The notes beneath the pieces were generated by a model. The model saw nothing but the letters and a program-made list of their open reading frames with translations. It was not told where the DNA came from and ran no database searches. Both the position numbers and the translations under genes were made by a program. This document shows, piece after piece, positions 16,203-25,106 of a stretch of 64,000 nt of DNA. Source of the DNA: Kitasatospora terrestris (GTDB lineage: Bacteria > Actinomycetota > Actinomycetes > Streptomycetales > Streptomycetaceae); the NCBI RefSeq assembly GCF_039542905.1, contig NZ_BAABIS010000001.1, forward strand, positions 434,001 to 498,000, written 5' to 3'. The stretch's first letter is position 1, and every line of letters starts with the position of its first letter.

Positions 16203-16218
16203 CTAAGCGCTTGCTTAG
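16203..16218. promoter_or_regulatory. Probable TetR-type operator upstream of acyl-CoA dehydrogenase
   Basis: CTAAGC-GCTT-GCTTAG is a perfect 6-bp dyad in a locally A/T-richer stretch 22 bp before the start codon. Sites of the form TAAGC-N4-GCTTA are common before actinobacterial fatty-acid genes controlled by TetR repressors; that link is from general knowledge. Confidence 0.6.
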
Positions 16219-16228
16219 AGTACGCCGG

Positions 16229-16876
16229 TTACGCGGGTTCCAACAGGACGGCCGGCAGCACACCCCCGACGACGGCCTCCTTCGGCAGCGAGAGCCCGAA
16301 GAACGCCTCGACGACGCCCAGTGCCGCGCGGTGCACCTCCCGCTCCTCCCGCTCCGGGTCCGGCAGCCCGGCGTCGGCGAGCAGCGCCTCCAGCCGGGCG
16401 GCCGTGGCGGGGTCGCCCTCGACGCCCTCGTAGCCCCAGGACGAGTCCAGGTGGAGGTTGAAGGAGACCACCGGGCGCCCGTCGTGGAAGTACGCGAACT
16501 GCGGCGGGACGAGCTTGCCGTTCTCCTCCTCGTACTCCAGCAGGAAGACGTGCGCGCCGTCGTCCGACACCGGGCCGGGCGGGGCGAACTCGCCCTGCCA
16601 GCCGCCGTGGGCGACGGCGTACACCAACTCCCCACTGCGGCCGACGCGCAGGCCGATCCCGTCGAGGGAGTAGCCGTAGGCGTCGTCCATGTGCGCGAGC
16701 AGGGAGTCTCCGGTGTGCTCGCCGATCGCGACGACGTCGTGCGGCCCGGGGTAGGTGAGCGTCGCCGCGAGCCGGGCGGTGAGCTCGTCGGCGGTCAGGC
16801 CGCGGGCGAGCACCACGCGGTACCCGCCGAAGGCGATGGACTGGGGTTCGGCGAGCCAGGTCGTTCCATCCGTCAT
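16229..16876 (-). CDS. Uncharacterised 215-aa protein
   Basis: Not firmly recognised. It begins TTWLAEPQSIAFGGYRVVLARGLTADEL, an opening that resembles short Streptomyces proteins annotated as DUF6461, but I cannot confirm this. The middle is rich in beta strands (AVAHGGWQGEFAPPGPVSD, FLLEYEEENGKLVPPQF, RPVVSFNLHLDSSWGYEG) and the end is helical. No signal peptide or membrane helix. Start ATG 16876 has AGGA upstream. It is upstream of the acyl-CoA dehydrogenase on the same strand, but the operator between them suggests separate control. Confidence 0.6.
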   Translation of the reverse strand: MTDGTTWLAEPQSIAFGGYRVVLARGLTADELTARLAATLTYPGPHDVVAIGEHTGDSLLAHMDDAYGYSLDGIGLRVGRSGELVYAVAHGGWQGEFAPPGPVSDDGAHVFLLEYEEENGKLVPPQFAYFHDGRPVVSFNLHLDSSWGYEGVEGDPATAARLEALLADAGLPDPEREEREVHRAALGVVEAFFGLSLPKEAVVGGVLPAVLLEPA

Positions 16877-17048
16877 GGCAGCCCATCCTGGCCGGTCCCA
16901 CTGACATCTCCGCAGGGGGTTCTCCGCGAAACGTCGAGTCAACATGTTCCGTTCAAGCTCCGATTACCCGACCATGGCACCGTGTGGCCGCGCCTACGCG
17001 CGTAGCGCGCTCCCTCTGTTACCCCTCTGGCACGAGGAGTGTTGACAC

Positions 17049-18758
17049 GTGATCAGATCCACGACCGCCGCCCGTCCCCTGGCCCTCGCCGCCGCCGCGC
17101 TGGTGGTGCTCGCCGGCGCGAGCGCCGTCCCGCACCGCGCCGCCGCGGCGGAGAGCCCGACCGCCGTGGCCGCCGCGACCCCCAAGCGGATCCTGTTCGA
17201 CAACAGCAAGGGCGAGACCGCGGGCAACGCCGACTGGATCATCTCCACCAGCCAGCCCGACCCGCTCGGCCAGAACGCCAGCCCCGGCACCGAGACCTCC
17301 TGGACCGGCGCGATCTCCGCCTGGGGCGTCGCCCTCCAGAAGACCGGCCAGTACAGCCTGAAGACCCTCCCCTCGGGGTCGACGATCACGTACGGCACCG
17401 GCGGCGCGCTCGACCTCGCCAACTTCGACGAGTTCGTGCTGCCCGAGCCGAACATCCGGCTCAGCGACGCCGAGAAGACCGCGGTCATGAAGTTCGTGCA
17501 GAACGGCGGCGGCCTGTTCCTGGTCTCCGACCACACCGTCAGCGACCGCAACAACGACGGCTGGGACTCCCCCGCCGTCATCAACGACCTGATGACCACC
17601 AACGGCGTCGACAACACCGACCCGTTCGGCTTCTCCGTCGACCTGCTGAACATCGCCAACGAGAACCCGCGCGCCATCGCCGACACCACCGACCCGGTGC
17701 TCAACGGCTCCTTCGGCAAGGTCACCGGCTCGATCATCCGCAACGGCACCACCTTCACCCTCAAGCCCGCCGACAACCCGGCGGTCAAGGGCCTGGTCTA
17801 CCGCAGCGGGTACAGCGGCAACACCGGCGCGTTCTTCGCCACCTCCGCCTTCGGCAGCGGGCGCGTCGCCGTCTGGGGCGACAGCTCCCCGATCGACGAC
17901 GGCACCGGCCAGTCCGGCAACACCCTCTACGACGGCTGGAACGACCCGGCGGGCACCGACGCCGCGCTCGCCCTCAACGCCACCGCCTGGCTCGCCCAGG
18001 GCACCGGCTCCCCCACCGGCACCGTCACCCTCGCCGACCCGGGCTCGCGCACCGCCACCGTCGGCACCGCCACCAGCCTCCAGCTCTCCGCCACCGACAC
18101 CGCCGGCGGCACCCTCTCCTACAGCGCCACCGGCCTGCCCGCCGGGCTGAGCGTCAACGCCTCCACCGGCCTGATCAGCGGCACGCCCACCACCGCCGGC
18201 ACCTCCACGGTCACCGCCAGGGCCACCGACTCCACCGGCCCGTCCGCCACCGCCGCCTTCAGCTGGACGGTCAACCCCACCGGCGGCGGCTGCGCCCCGG
18301 CCCAGCTGATCGCCAACCCGGGCTTCGAGACCGGCTCCACCTCGTCCTGGACCGAGACCAACAGCGGCGGCGCCTCCACCGTCAACAGCAGCTCCAGCGA
18401 GCCGCCGCACTCCGGCACCTACGACGCCTGGCTCGACGGCTACGGCACCACCAACACCGACACCCTCGCCCAGACGGTGACCCTGCCGACCGGCTGCAGC
18501 ACCTACACCTTCAGCTTCTGGCTCCACATCGACAGCGCGTCGTCCACGACGACCGTCTTCGACAAGCTGACGGTCACCGCCAACGGCACCACCCTCGCCA
18601 CCTACTCCAACGTCAACGCCGCCGCCGGCTACCAGCAGCGGACCTTCGACCTCTCCGGCTACGCCGGCCGGAGCGTCACCCTGAAGTTCACCGGCGCCGA
18701 GGACTACACCAAGCAGACCTCGTTCGTCCTCGACGACGTCAACGTCAACGTCTCCTGA
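17049..18758 (+). CDS. Secreted multidomain protein with Ig-like and carbohydrate-binding-like domains
   Basis: A 569-aa exported protein. The signal peptide occupies about residues 1-33 ([22 protein letters not shown]). Residues ~45-315 form a domain beginning [19 protein letters not shown] with [10 protein letters not shown] and [14 protein letters not shown]; this looks like a glutamine-amidotransferase-fold (DUF4350-like) domain, with no clear active-site triad. Residues ~330-415 are a putative Ig domain ([19 protein letters not shown]). Residues ~425-569 form a jelly-roll module with [15 protein letters not shown] and C-terminal [10 protein letters not shown], of the CBM/NPCBM type. Start is GTG 17049 after GAGGAG. 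Likely binds or processes an extracellular polymer. Confidence 0.75.
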   Translation: MIRSTTAARPLALAAAALVVLAGASAVPHRAAAAESPTAVAAATPKRILFDNSKGETAGNADWIISTSQPDPLGQNASPGTETSWTGAISAWGVALQKTGQYSLKTLPSGSTITYGTGGALDLANFDEFVLPEPNIRLSDAEKTAVMKFVQNGGGLFLVSDHTVSDRNNDGWDSPAVINDLMTTNGVDNTDPFGFSVDLLNIANENPRAIADTTDPVLNGSFGKVTGSIIRNGTTFTLKPADNPAVKGLVYRSGYSGNTGAFFATSAFGSGRVAVWGDSSPIDDGTGQSGNTLYDGWNDPAGTDAALALNATAWLAQGTGSPTGTVTLADPGSRTATVGTATSLQLSATDTAGGTLSYSATGLPAGLSVNASTGLISGTPTTAGTSTVTARATDSTGPSATAAFSWTVNPTGGGCAPAQLIANPGFETGSTSSWTETNSGGASTVNSSSSEPPHSGTYDAWLDGYGTTNTDTLAQTVTLPTGCSTYTFSFWLHIDSASSTTTVFDKLTVTANGTTLATYSNVNAAAGYQQRTFDLSGYAGRSVTLKFTGAEDYTKQTSFVLDDVNVNVS

Positions 18759-18777
18759 CACCGGTCCACCGCTCCAC

Positions 18778-18806
18778 CGGTCTCCCGTCCCCGGGGCGGG
18801 AGACCG
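18778..18806. terminator. Bidirectional hairpin between convergent genes
   Basis: CGGTCTCCCG and CGGGAGACCG pair perfectly over 10 bp; the 9-nt loop is itself CCCCGGGG-like. It lies in the 55 bp between the stops at 18758 and 18814. Confidence 0.7.
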
Positions 18807-18813
18807 CCGCGTC

Positions 18814-20982
18814 TCAGGGGCGGGTGCGCAGCAGCAGGACGGCGATGTCGTCGCTGCGCGGGAAGTCGTCGGGCCAGGCCCGGAGGAGGATGTCCACGAG
18901 CGGGTCGAGCCGCCCGTCCTGCGACTCGCCGGGGTCGCTGAGCAGCGCGGCGCACTTGGCGAGCTGCTGGTCGAGGTCGATGCCGGGCGCCTCGACGAGT
19001 CCGTCCGTGTAGAGCCCGATCAGGGTGTCGGGCGGCAGGTCGAGCTCGGTCAGCGGGTACTCGGGGTCGGGCACGGTGCCCAGCAGCGGGCCGGGGGCGA
19101 CCTCGGCGACGGTGCAGGGGCCGCCGGGCGGCCGGAGCAGCGGGGGCAGGTGGCCGGCGCTGGCGAGCAGCGCGCGGTGGCGGACCAGGTCGAGCCGCAG
19201 GTACAGGCAGCTGGCGAGCAGGTCGGTGCGGAGGTCGTCGAGGAGGCGGCTGGTGCGGGCGAGGACCTGGTCGGGCGGGGCTCCGGCGCTGGTGTGGGCG
19301 CGGATCGCGGTGCGGACCTGGCCCATCATGGCGGCCGCGGCGACGTTGTGGCCCTCCACGTCGCCGATGACGGCGATGACAGTGTCGTCGTCGATCCGGA
19401 TCAGGTCGTAGAAGTCGCCGCCGATGTCCATGCCGCGGGTGGCGGGCAGGTAGCGGGCGGCCGCTTCGAGCCGGGGGTGCCGGTCGAGGGCCCTGGGCAG
19501 GAGCGCGTCCTGCAGTCCGTGGGCGAGCCGCTGCTGTTCGTCGTAGAGGCGGGCCCGGTCGAGTGCCTGGGCGATGAGTCCGGAGAGCGAGGTGAAGACG
19601 GCGCGTTCGCCGGCTTCGAAGGTCCGCGCGCGGTCGTAGGCGAAGACGCAGCACCCGGTCGGATCGTGGTGGGTGACCAGCGGGAGGACGGCCCAGGTGG
19701 GTTTGCCGGTGAGTTCGGCGAGCCGCGGGTGGTAGCGGTCGGCCTCGGCGGCCGAGCCGAGGAACACGGCCCGGCCGGTGGTGGCGGCCTTGGCGGCGGC
19801 GCCGAACACGGTGTCGAGAACGGTGTCGAGCACGGCGCCGTCCGGCGGCTCGGCGGCCGTGGCCGGGAACCCGGCGTGTCCGATCAGGAGCAGCCGGCCG
19901 TCGCGGATCTTGTACAGGGCCGCGGCCCGGGCGTCGAGGACGGGTGCGACCTGCTCGGTGACCACTTCGGCGACGTCGAGGACGGTCGCGGCCTCGGTCA
20001 GCGCCGCGGCGACGTGCACCACCTGGTAGAGGTGGGCCGCGCTCCGGGGCGTCCCGGCGGACCCGCGGTCGGCCCGCATCCGCACCGCGGCGGGCCCGGT
20101 GTCGGCGTCGCTCAGCAGCACGGTGATCCCGCTGCTGCCGGGGTAGAGGCGGAACAGCAGGGGCTGGTCCGGCGGCCGGACGACGGTGAACGACACCGGC
20201 TGGCGGCTGACCAGGGCGGCCCGGTAGCCGTCCTCGCAGACCGGGTTGTCCAGCCAGGGGACGGAGTGCCACGGGAGCGTCCCGAGCAGGTCGGCCTCGG
20301 TGCTGCCGAGCAGTTCGGCGGCCCGCGGGCTGAGGTAGCCGAAGCGGCCCTGCAGGTCGAGTCCGCAGGCGCCGACCGGCAGCCGCTCCAGGACGTCGGC
20401 GGCGGCGAGGGCGCGCTGCGACGGGTCCTGGACGGCGCTGCCGGCCGCCAGGACGCGGGGCTCGCGGGGCGGCAGCGGCAGGCGCTTGCGCGCCTCGCTG
20501 TCGATCAGGCGGGCCAGCCGGTGCGCGCCGGCCGAGATGTTCCGGCGTTCGCGGGCGTTGGTGACCGGTGGGTGCGTGGGGGGCCACATCAGCAGCAGGA
20601 CGCCCCAGCGGTGGGCCCCGGTGATCGGGAGCGCTCCGAGGGCGAACGGGTACGGCAGGGCGGCCGCGACCCGCGGGTAGGCGTGCGCCATCTCCTCCTG
20701 GCTGCCGACCCACACGAAGCGCTGCTCGCGGTAGGCGTCCGTACCGGGCAGCGGGGCGGGGACGGCGCCGCTGAGCCACGGGCTCATCAGGTCGAGCGGG
20801 AGGCCGCTCAGCAGCGCCAGCCGCAGCATGCCCGGGTCGGCGTCGCGCAGGTAGACGGCCCCGGCGATCGCCCCGACCTGGCGCATGCACTCCTGGAACG
20901 GGGCGTCCAGGTACGCCACCGCGTCCGCGTCCCTGCCCGCGTCCGGCGCCGGTCCGTGCGCCCGCGTGGCGACACCGCCCAT
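18814..20982 (-). CDS. SpoIIE-family PP2C phosphatase with GAF and PAS sensor domains
   Basis: A 722-aa soluble signalling protein. N-terminal ~180 residues look like a GAF-type sensor (FQECMRQVGAIAGAVYLRD). Residues ~205-300 form a PAS domain (VLERLPVGACGLDLQGRFGYLSPRAAELLG). Residues ~330-480 are a second GAF domain. The last ~220 residues are the PP2C/SpoIIE phosphatase, with the linker LAHGLQDALLPRAL, the metal motif GGDFYDLIRID and GDVEGHNVAAAAMMG, and TDGLVEAPG near the end (variant of TDGLIE). Such proteins dephosphorylate anti-sigma-factor antagonists and thereby act on RsbW-type kinases. Start ATG 20982 lacks a Shine-Dalgarno but has TAGTGT seven bases upstream, suggesting a leaderless mRNA. 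Confidence 0.9.
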   Translation of the reverse strand: MGGVATRAHGPAPDAGRDADAVAYLDAPFQECMRQVGAIAGAVYLRDADPGMLRLALLSGLPLDLMSPWLSGAVPAPLPGTDAYREQRFVWVGSQEEMAHAYPRVAAALPYPFALGALPITGAHRWGVLLLMWPPTHPPVTNARERRNISAGAHRLARLIDSEARKRLPLPPREPRVLAAGSAVQDPSQRALAAADVLERLPVGACGLDLQGRFGYLSPRAAELLGSTEADLLGTLPWHSVPWLDNPVCEDGYRAALVSRQPVSFTVVRPPDQPLLFRLYPGSSGITVLLSDADTGPAAVRMRADRGSAGTPRSAAHLYQVVHVAAALTEAATVLDVAEVVTEQVAPVLDARAAALYKIRDGRLLLIGHAGFPATAAEPPDGAVLDTVLDTVFGAAAKAATTGRAVFLGSAAEADRYHPRLAELTGKPTWAVLPLVTHHDPTGCCVFAYDRARTFEAGERAVFTSLSGLIAQALDRARLYDEQQRLAHGLQDALLPRALDRHPRLEAAARYLPATRGMDIGGDFYDLIRIDDDTVIAVIGDVEGHNVAAAAMMGQVRTAIRAHTSAGAPPDQVLARTSRLLDDLRTDLLASCLYLRLDLVRHRALLASAGHLPPLLRPPGGPCTVAEVAPGPLLGTVPDPEYPLTELDLPPDTLIGLYTDGLVEAPGIDLDQQLAKCAALLSDPGESQDGRLDPLVDILLRAWPDDFPRSDDIAVLLLRTRP

Positions 20983-21062
20983 ACCAGGGACACTAGGCTT
21001 CCGCCCGTCCGGCCGCACCCCGGGCCGGAGGGGCGCCGCGGCGGCCTCCTACCATGATCCGA

Positions 21063-21752
21063 ATGACGGAACCCACGGAACCCACCGGCTCCATCGACCT
21101 GGTCGTCCTCGACTGCGACGGCGTCCTGCTGGACAGCGAGCGGCTCGCCGTCCGGGTGGACGCGGTCGTCCTGGCCGCGCTGGGCTGGGAGTTGAGCACC
21201 GAGGAGATCGTCGAGCGGTTCGTCGGCCGCTCGCACGCCTCGATGGTCGCCCAGATCGAGTCCCACCTCGGCCGGAGCCTGCCGGCGGGCTGGGAGGCCG
21301 AGTTCCAGCCGCTGTACGACGAGGCGTTCGCCACCGGGCTGGTGCCCGTGGACGGGGTGGAGGCCGCCCTCGACGCGATCGACCTGCCCACCTGCGTCGC
21401 CTCCAGCAGCAGCCACGAGCGGCTGCGCGCCACCCTCACCCGGACCGGCCTGCACCACCGCTTCGCCGGACGGATCTTCAGCGCGAGCGAGGTCGCGAAC
21501 GGCAAGCCCGCCCCGGACCTCTTCCTGCACGCGGCGGCCGCGCTCGGCGTCGATCCGGCCCGGTGCGTCGTCGTCGAGGACAGCAAGTACGGCGTCGCCG
21601 CCGCCCGCGCCGCCGGGATGCGGGCCTTCGGCTACGCCGGTGGCCTGACCCCGGCGGACTGGCTGGCGGGGCCGGACACCGTGGTCTTCGAGTCCATGGC
21701 CGAGCTGCCCGGCCTGATCAGCGAAGCCGCCCGCCGACCGGCGGGCCGCTGA
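21063..21752 (+). CDS. HAD-superfamily hydrolase (phosphoglycolate/beta-phosphoglucomutase type)
   Basis: A 229-aa phosphatase-like enzyme with HAD motif I DCDGVLLD (nucleophile Asp17, acid/base Asp19), motif II in VASSSSHERLRATL, motif III Lys in NGKPAPDLF and motif IV as VVEDSKYGVAAARAAG. The helical cap after motif I places it in subfamily IA with CbbY, phosphoglycolate phosphatase and beta-phosphoglucomutase; substrate unknown. Start ATG 21063 is chosen because TACCAT ends seven bases before it (leaderless); ATG 21054 would overlap that hexamer. It is divergent from the SpoIIE gene, and its last 35 bp overlap the convergent condensation-protein gene. Confidence 0.88.
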   Translation: MTEPTEPTGSIDLVVLDCDGVLLDSERLAVRVDAVVLAALGWELSTEEIVERFVGRSHASMVAQIESHLGRSLPAGWEAEFQPLYDEAFATGLVPVDGVEAALDAIDLPTCVASSSSHERLRATLTRTGLHHRFAGRIFSASEVANGKPAPDLFLHAAAALGVDPARCVVVEDSKYGVAAARAAGMRAFGYAGGLTPADWLAGPDTVVFESMAELPGLISEAARRPAGR

Positions 21753-23202
21753 CCTCCGCGTCGGCGTCCGCGCGGGGCCCCGGCAGGCCGAGGGCGCGGT
21801 CGGTGCCGGTGCCCGCGACGGCGAGGACGGTGGCGCGCAGCCGCTCGCCGAGGTCCGCCATGGTCGCGCGGGCCTGCGGGGTGTCCACGTAGATCGAGTC
21901 CATGTGCAGGCCGTCCAGGTCGCGGTGGAACCAGGCGCAGGTGCCGTTGGTGCGGGCCGACCAGACGTGCGTGGTGGGCCGCCAGCGGTCGTGCCGCTCG
22001 GCGCCCGGACACTTGCGCATGTCGATGTAGGAGAAGAAGTTGACCGCGTAGGGCCAGGAGTTCGCGGCGAACTCCTCCGGTGCGAGGAGCTCCCAGGCGC
22101 GGACGAACGGCACCTCCTGATGCCTGATCATCTCGGTGAAGGCGGCCCGCACCCCGGTCAGCACCTGGGCGAAGTCCCGGCCGGCGGAGGCGTCGAACTC
22201 GATCGGCAGGGTGTTGACGAACCAGCCCATCGAGTTCGCCCAGGGCCCGTGGCCGCGCTCGCTGACCGGCATCAGCCCCCGGTAGGTGCCCGGCCCGCCC
22301 GCCTCGCGCAGGCCGATCGCGGTGGCCGCGAGCACCCCCATGAACGGCCGGCCGCCCGCCGCCACGCACTGCTTCTCGAACAGCTCGGCCTCCTCCGCGT
22401 CCAGCAGGGTGCACGCCTCGCCGACGGTCGGGTACATCCGGCCCGGGAGCACCCCCAGGTCGAGCGGGAAGCGCGGGAAGAACCCGCCGTTGCGGGCCGT
22501 GAACGACTTCCAGTACCCGAGCCGGTCGTCGTCCGCGTCGATCGACAGGTAGCGGCGGCGCTGCTCGGCGGCGAAGTCGAAGTAGCTGGGCGCGGGCGGC
22601 AGGTCGGGCTCCTCGCCGCGCAGCGCCGCCTCGTACGAGGTCTGCAGCTCGTTGACCACGATCGGCATCGACATGCCGTCGCAGACGATGTGGTCGAAGG
22701 CGAGGAAGACCGTCGCGCAGTCCGCGCGCAGCACCGCGCCGCAGAGGAACAGCGGCCAGGAGAGGGTGTCGATGCGCGCGCGGAACCAGTCGGCGAGCAT
22801 CGTACCCGGCGGGGTGCCGTCGCCGCCGCCGGCGAGCTCGTGCAGCTCCAGGGCGAGGTCCTCGACCGGGCCCGGGCGGCCGGAGAGCTCGCCGTCCAGG
22901 CGCTGGAAGGCGCTGCGCAGCACCTCGTGGCGGCCGATGAAGTCCAGCAGCACGCGGGCCATCACCGGCTCGTCCAGGGCGCCCTCCACCTCGAACGTGA
23001 CCGCGATCCAGGAGGCGGGGCGGTCGGCGCCGGGGCGGGTGCACTCGGCCGCGGTGTAGTGCTTGTCCTGGTTGAAGGACGCCTTCCGCGACGGCGGCTC
23101 CTGCGCCGTCGCGTCCGGCCCGGGGACCGCGGTGGAGCGCAGCCTCCACTCCACGACCCGCCCGGGGGCCAGCCGGTACACGTCCAACGGGAACTGCCGC
23201 AT
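21718..23202 (-). CDS. Stand-alone condensation-domain protein
   Basis: A 494-aa protein with the chloramphenicol-acetyltransferase-like fold of NRPS condensation and PapA-type acyltransferases. The active-site motif is FDHIVCDGMS, i.e. HxxxDG with Asp instead of the first His of HHxxxDG. Other family landmarks are ESL-type FIGRHEVLRSAF, the ANSMGWFVNTLPIEF segment (latch region) and a late YVDTPQARATM. Free-standing versions join or transfer acyl/aminoacyl groups between carrier proteins or to small acceptors. Start ATG 23202 has GGAAGGG nine bases upstream. No carrier protein lies beside it; the nearest one is at 32515. A dyad at 23257-23283 lies in its promoter region. Confidence 0.85.
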   Translation of the reverse strand: MRQFPLDVYRLAPGRVVEWRLRSTAVPGPDATAQEPPSRKASFNQDKHYTAAECTRPGADRPASWIAVTFEVEGALDEPVMARVLLDFIGRHEVLRSAFQRLDGELSGRPGPVEDLALELHELAGGGDGTPPGTMLADWFRARIDTLSWPLFLCGAVLRADCATVFLAFDHIVCDGMSMPIVVNELQTSYEAALRGEEPDLPPAPSYFDFAAEQRRRYLSIDADDDRLGYWKSFTARNGGFFPRFPLDLGVLPGRMYPTVGEACTLLDAEEAELFEKQCVAAGGRPFMGVLAATAIGLREAGGPGTYRGLMPVSERGHGPWANSMGWFVNTLPIEFDASAGRDFAQVLTGVRAAFTEMIRHQEVPFVRAWELLAPEEFAANSWPYAVNFFSYIDMRKCPGAERHDRWRPTTHVWSARTNGTCAWFHRDLDGLHMDSIYVDTPQARATMADLGERLRATVLAVAGTGTDRALGLPGPRADADAEVSGPPVGGRLR

Positions 23203-23256
23203 GCTCGTCATCCCTTCCGCCCTGCAGGGGGCCGACCCCCGGGTGCCCTAACGAGG

Positions 23257-23283
23257 ACCGGTACCGGGAGATGCCGTACCGGT
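23257..23283. promoter_or_regulatory. 27-bp dyad upstream of the condensation-protein gene
   Basis: ACCGGTAC and GTACCGGT form a perfect 8-bp inverted repeat with an 11-nt spacer, 55 bp before the start codon. Placement fits an operator. The 200 bp between 23203 and 23403 contain nothing else that I can support. Confidence 0.5.
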
Positions 23284-23403
23284 GGCCGGCGGGTGGACGA
23301 GGTGGACCGTTGGAGTGATCACCGTGCCGTCGGACGACGACGGGCGTTCGACACCGGTCCGGATGTTCGGCCCTGGGGGCCGGCCGGTCGTCGGGGCCGG
23401 GTG

Positions 23404-23679
23404 TCAGCGCGTCAGGCCTTCGCGCCAGCGTCGGGCGGCCTCGGGCGCGTGCGGGGCCGTTTCGACGAGGTGCAGGAGGCGCCAGGCCACGCCGAAGCAC
23501 TCGTCGTGGCCGAAGCAGGCCGCCAGGGCGTGGGCCTCCTCGTCGGTGACAGGGCGTTCGACGAGTTCCAGGAGGTCGGCCGCGCGGTCGACGCGGACCT
23601 CCAGGGCCTCGTCGGGCTCGTCGTCCTCGGAGGGGAGCGTGCCCAGGGCGATGAAGTCGGCGACCTCCGGACGGATCAC
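23404..23679 (-). CDS. Small acidic uncharacterised protein, 91 aa
   Basis: A short soluble, very acidic protein: VADFIALGTLPSEDDEPDEALEVRVDR, cut here for brevity, then PVTDEEAHALAACFGHDECFGVAWRLLHLVE. It holds two Cys close to His residues (CFGHDEC). GTG 23679 follows AGGAAGG by seven bases, a good start. I do not know its family; the layout resembles small Streptomyces proteins of unknown function that accompany toxins or regulators, but nothing here shows that. Confidence 0.55.
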   Translation of the reverse strand: MIRPEVADFIALGTLPSEDDEPDEALEVRVDRAADLLELVERPVTDEEAHALAACFGHDECFGVAWRLLHLVETAPHAPEAARRWREGLTR

Positions 23680-23833
23680 GACGCGGCCTTCCTGCCGGCG
23701 GGGTGGGGCCCAGGTTTCGGCCTCGTCGCAGGCTAGCGCGCCCCTGTGACGATCGGTCGGCGCACCGGGAACCTGAGGGGCCGTCCGTTCGTCCAAGGAC
23801 TGGTCACAAGATCCACGGAGAGGAGCCCGAACG

Positions 23834-25087
23834 GTGCGGCGAATAGCGACACGGCTGGTGCAGGCGGCCGGGGCGATGGTGGCCCTGGCCGCCGTGACGG
23901 CGCCGGCGGCGCCTCGCGCGGCGCTCGCGGCGGACGTCGCGGCCCCGGCCGCGTACGCGGCGAGCAGTGCCGCGCCGACCGCGCTGCCGGTCGACGGGAC
24001 GCCGCTCGACGGCGGTGGCACGCGGCAGCTCCCGCAGCCGCCCGCGGCCCCGGCCCCGGCGGCCGGGCCCGGGGCGTCGGCACCCGCCGTTCCGGGGGCC
24101 GACGGGGCGCGGCTGCCGTCCACGGTCTTCGACGCGTACCGCCGGGCGGAGGCCTCGCTCGCCGCCTCCTCCCCCGGCTGCCACCTGCCGTGGCAGCTGC
24201 TCGCCGGGATCGGCCAGGTGGAGTCCGGGCACGCGGACGGCGGGCGGGTGGACGGCAACGGCACCACCTGGACGCCGATCCTCGGGCCGGTGCTGGACGG
24301 GAACGGCTTCGCCGCGATCCGCGACACCGACGGCGGCCGGTACGACGGCAGCGCGGCGTGGGACCGGGCCGTCGGCCCGATGCAGTTCATCCCCTCCACG
24401 TGGGCGGTCTGGGGTGCGGACGGCAACGGCGACGGCGCGAGCGACCCGAACAACGTGTGGGACGCCTCGCTCGCCGCCGGCCGCTACCTCTGCGCGGGCG
24501 GGCGGGACCTGGCCGACCCGGCGCAGCTCGACCGCGCGGTCCTCGGCTACAACCACTCGACGGAGTACCTGCGGACGGTCCGGGCCTGGATGGTGCACTT
24601 CCAGGCGGGCGCGTCCGTCGTCGCGGACGCGCTGCCCCGCCCGGCTACCGCCTCGCCCACGCCGACGCCCTCGCCCACCGCTGCGGCGCCCACGCCGACG
24701 CCCTCACCCGGCCCGACCACCGGCACCGGCACCGGCTCGACGCCCCTGCCGTCGGCGACCCCGAGCCCCTCCGCGTCCACCGGCGCCTCGCCGTCACCGT
24801 CACCGACTCCGTCGCCCTCGCCGAGCGGCTCGCCCACCGCCTGCCCGTCGCCGTCGGCGTCGCCCTCGGCGTCCCCGTCCCCGTCGGCTGCACCGAGCGC
24901 CACGGCGTCGCCGTCCGCGTCCGCGACGACCACGCCGACGGCGACGCCCGGGCACCTGGCCGCGAACCCGTCCGCGCCACCCGCACCGGGCTGCCCCTCC
25001 CCCTCCCCGACCCCGAGCACCGCGGCCACGGCCACGGCCACGGCCACCGCGTCCCCGACGGCTTCGCCGACCCCGCAGCCGCGCTAG
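23834..25087 (+). CDS. Secreted lytic transglycosylase-like protein with long Pro/Ser/Thr tail
   Basis: A 417-aa exported protein. Signal peptide: residues ~1-33 (VALAAVTAPAAPRAALAAD). A Pro/Ala linker precedes the catalytic domain at ~95-265, which matches SLT2/MltB-like lytic transglycosylases of actinobacteria: LPWQLLAGIGQVESGHADGG with the catalytic Glu at residue 130, GPMQFIPSTWAVWGADGNGDGASDP, and LAAGRYLCAGGRDL. Residues ~270-417 are an extremely Pro/Ser/Thr/Ala-rich tail that may span or anchor to the wall. The enzyme would cleave peptidoglycan outside the cell. Start GTG 23834 follows GAGAGGAG. The IS element begins exactly after its TAG stop. Confidence 0.88.
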   Translation: MRRIATRLVQAAGAMVALAAVTAPAAPRAALAADVAAPAAYAASSAAPTALPVDGTPLDGGGTRQLPQPPAAPAPAAGPGASAPAVPGADGARLPSTVFDAYRRAEASLAASSPGCHLPWQLLAGIGQVESGHADGGRVDGNGTTWTPILGPVLDGNGFAAIRDTDGGRYDGSAAWDRAVGPMQFIPSTWAVWGADGNGDGASDPNNVWDASLAAGRYLCAGGRDLADPAQLDRAVLGYNHSTEYLRTVRAWMVHFQAGASVVADALPRPATASPTPTPSPTAAAPTPTPSPGPTTGTGTGSTPLPSATPSPSASTGASPSPSPTPSPSPSGSPTACPSPSASPSASPSPSAAPSATASPSASATTTPTATPGHLAANPSAPPAPGCPSPSPTPSTAATATATATASPTASPTPQPR

Positions 25088-25106
25088 GGAGCGTATTTGG
25101 TCGTGA

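Noticed and set aside
16994..17005. CTACGCGCGTAG palindrome as an operator
   Set aside because: Short and only CG-rich; such palindromes arise by chance in this composition.
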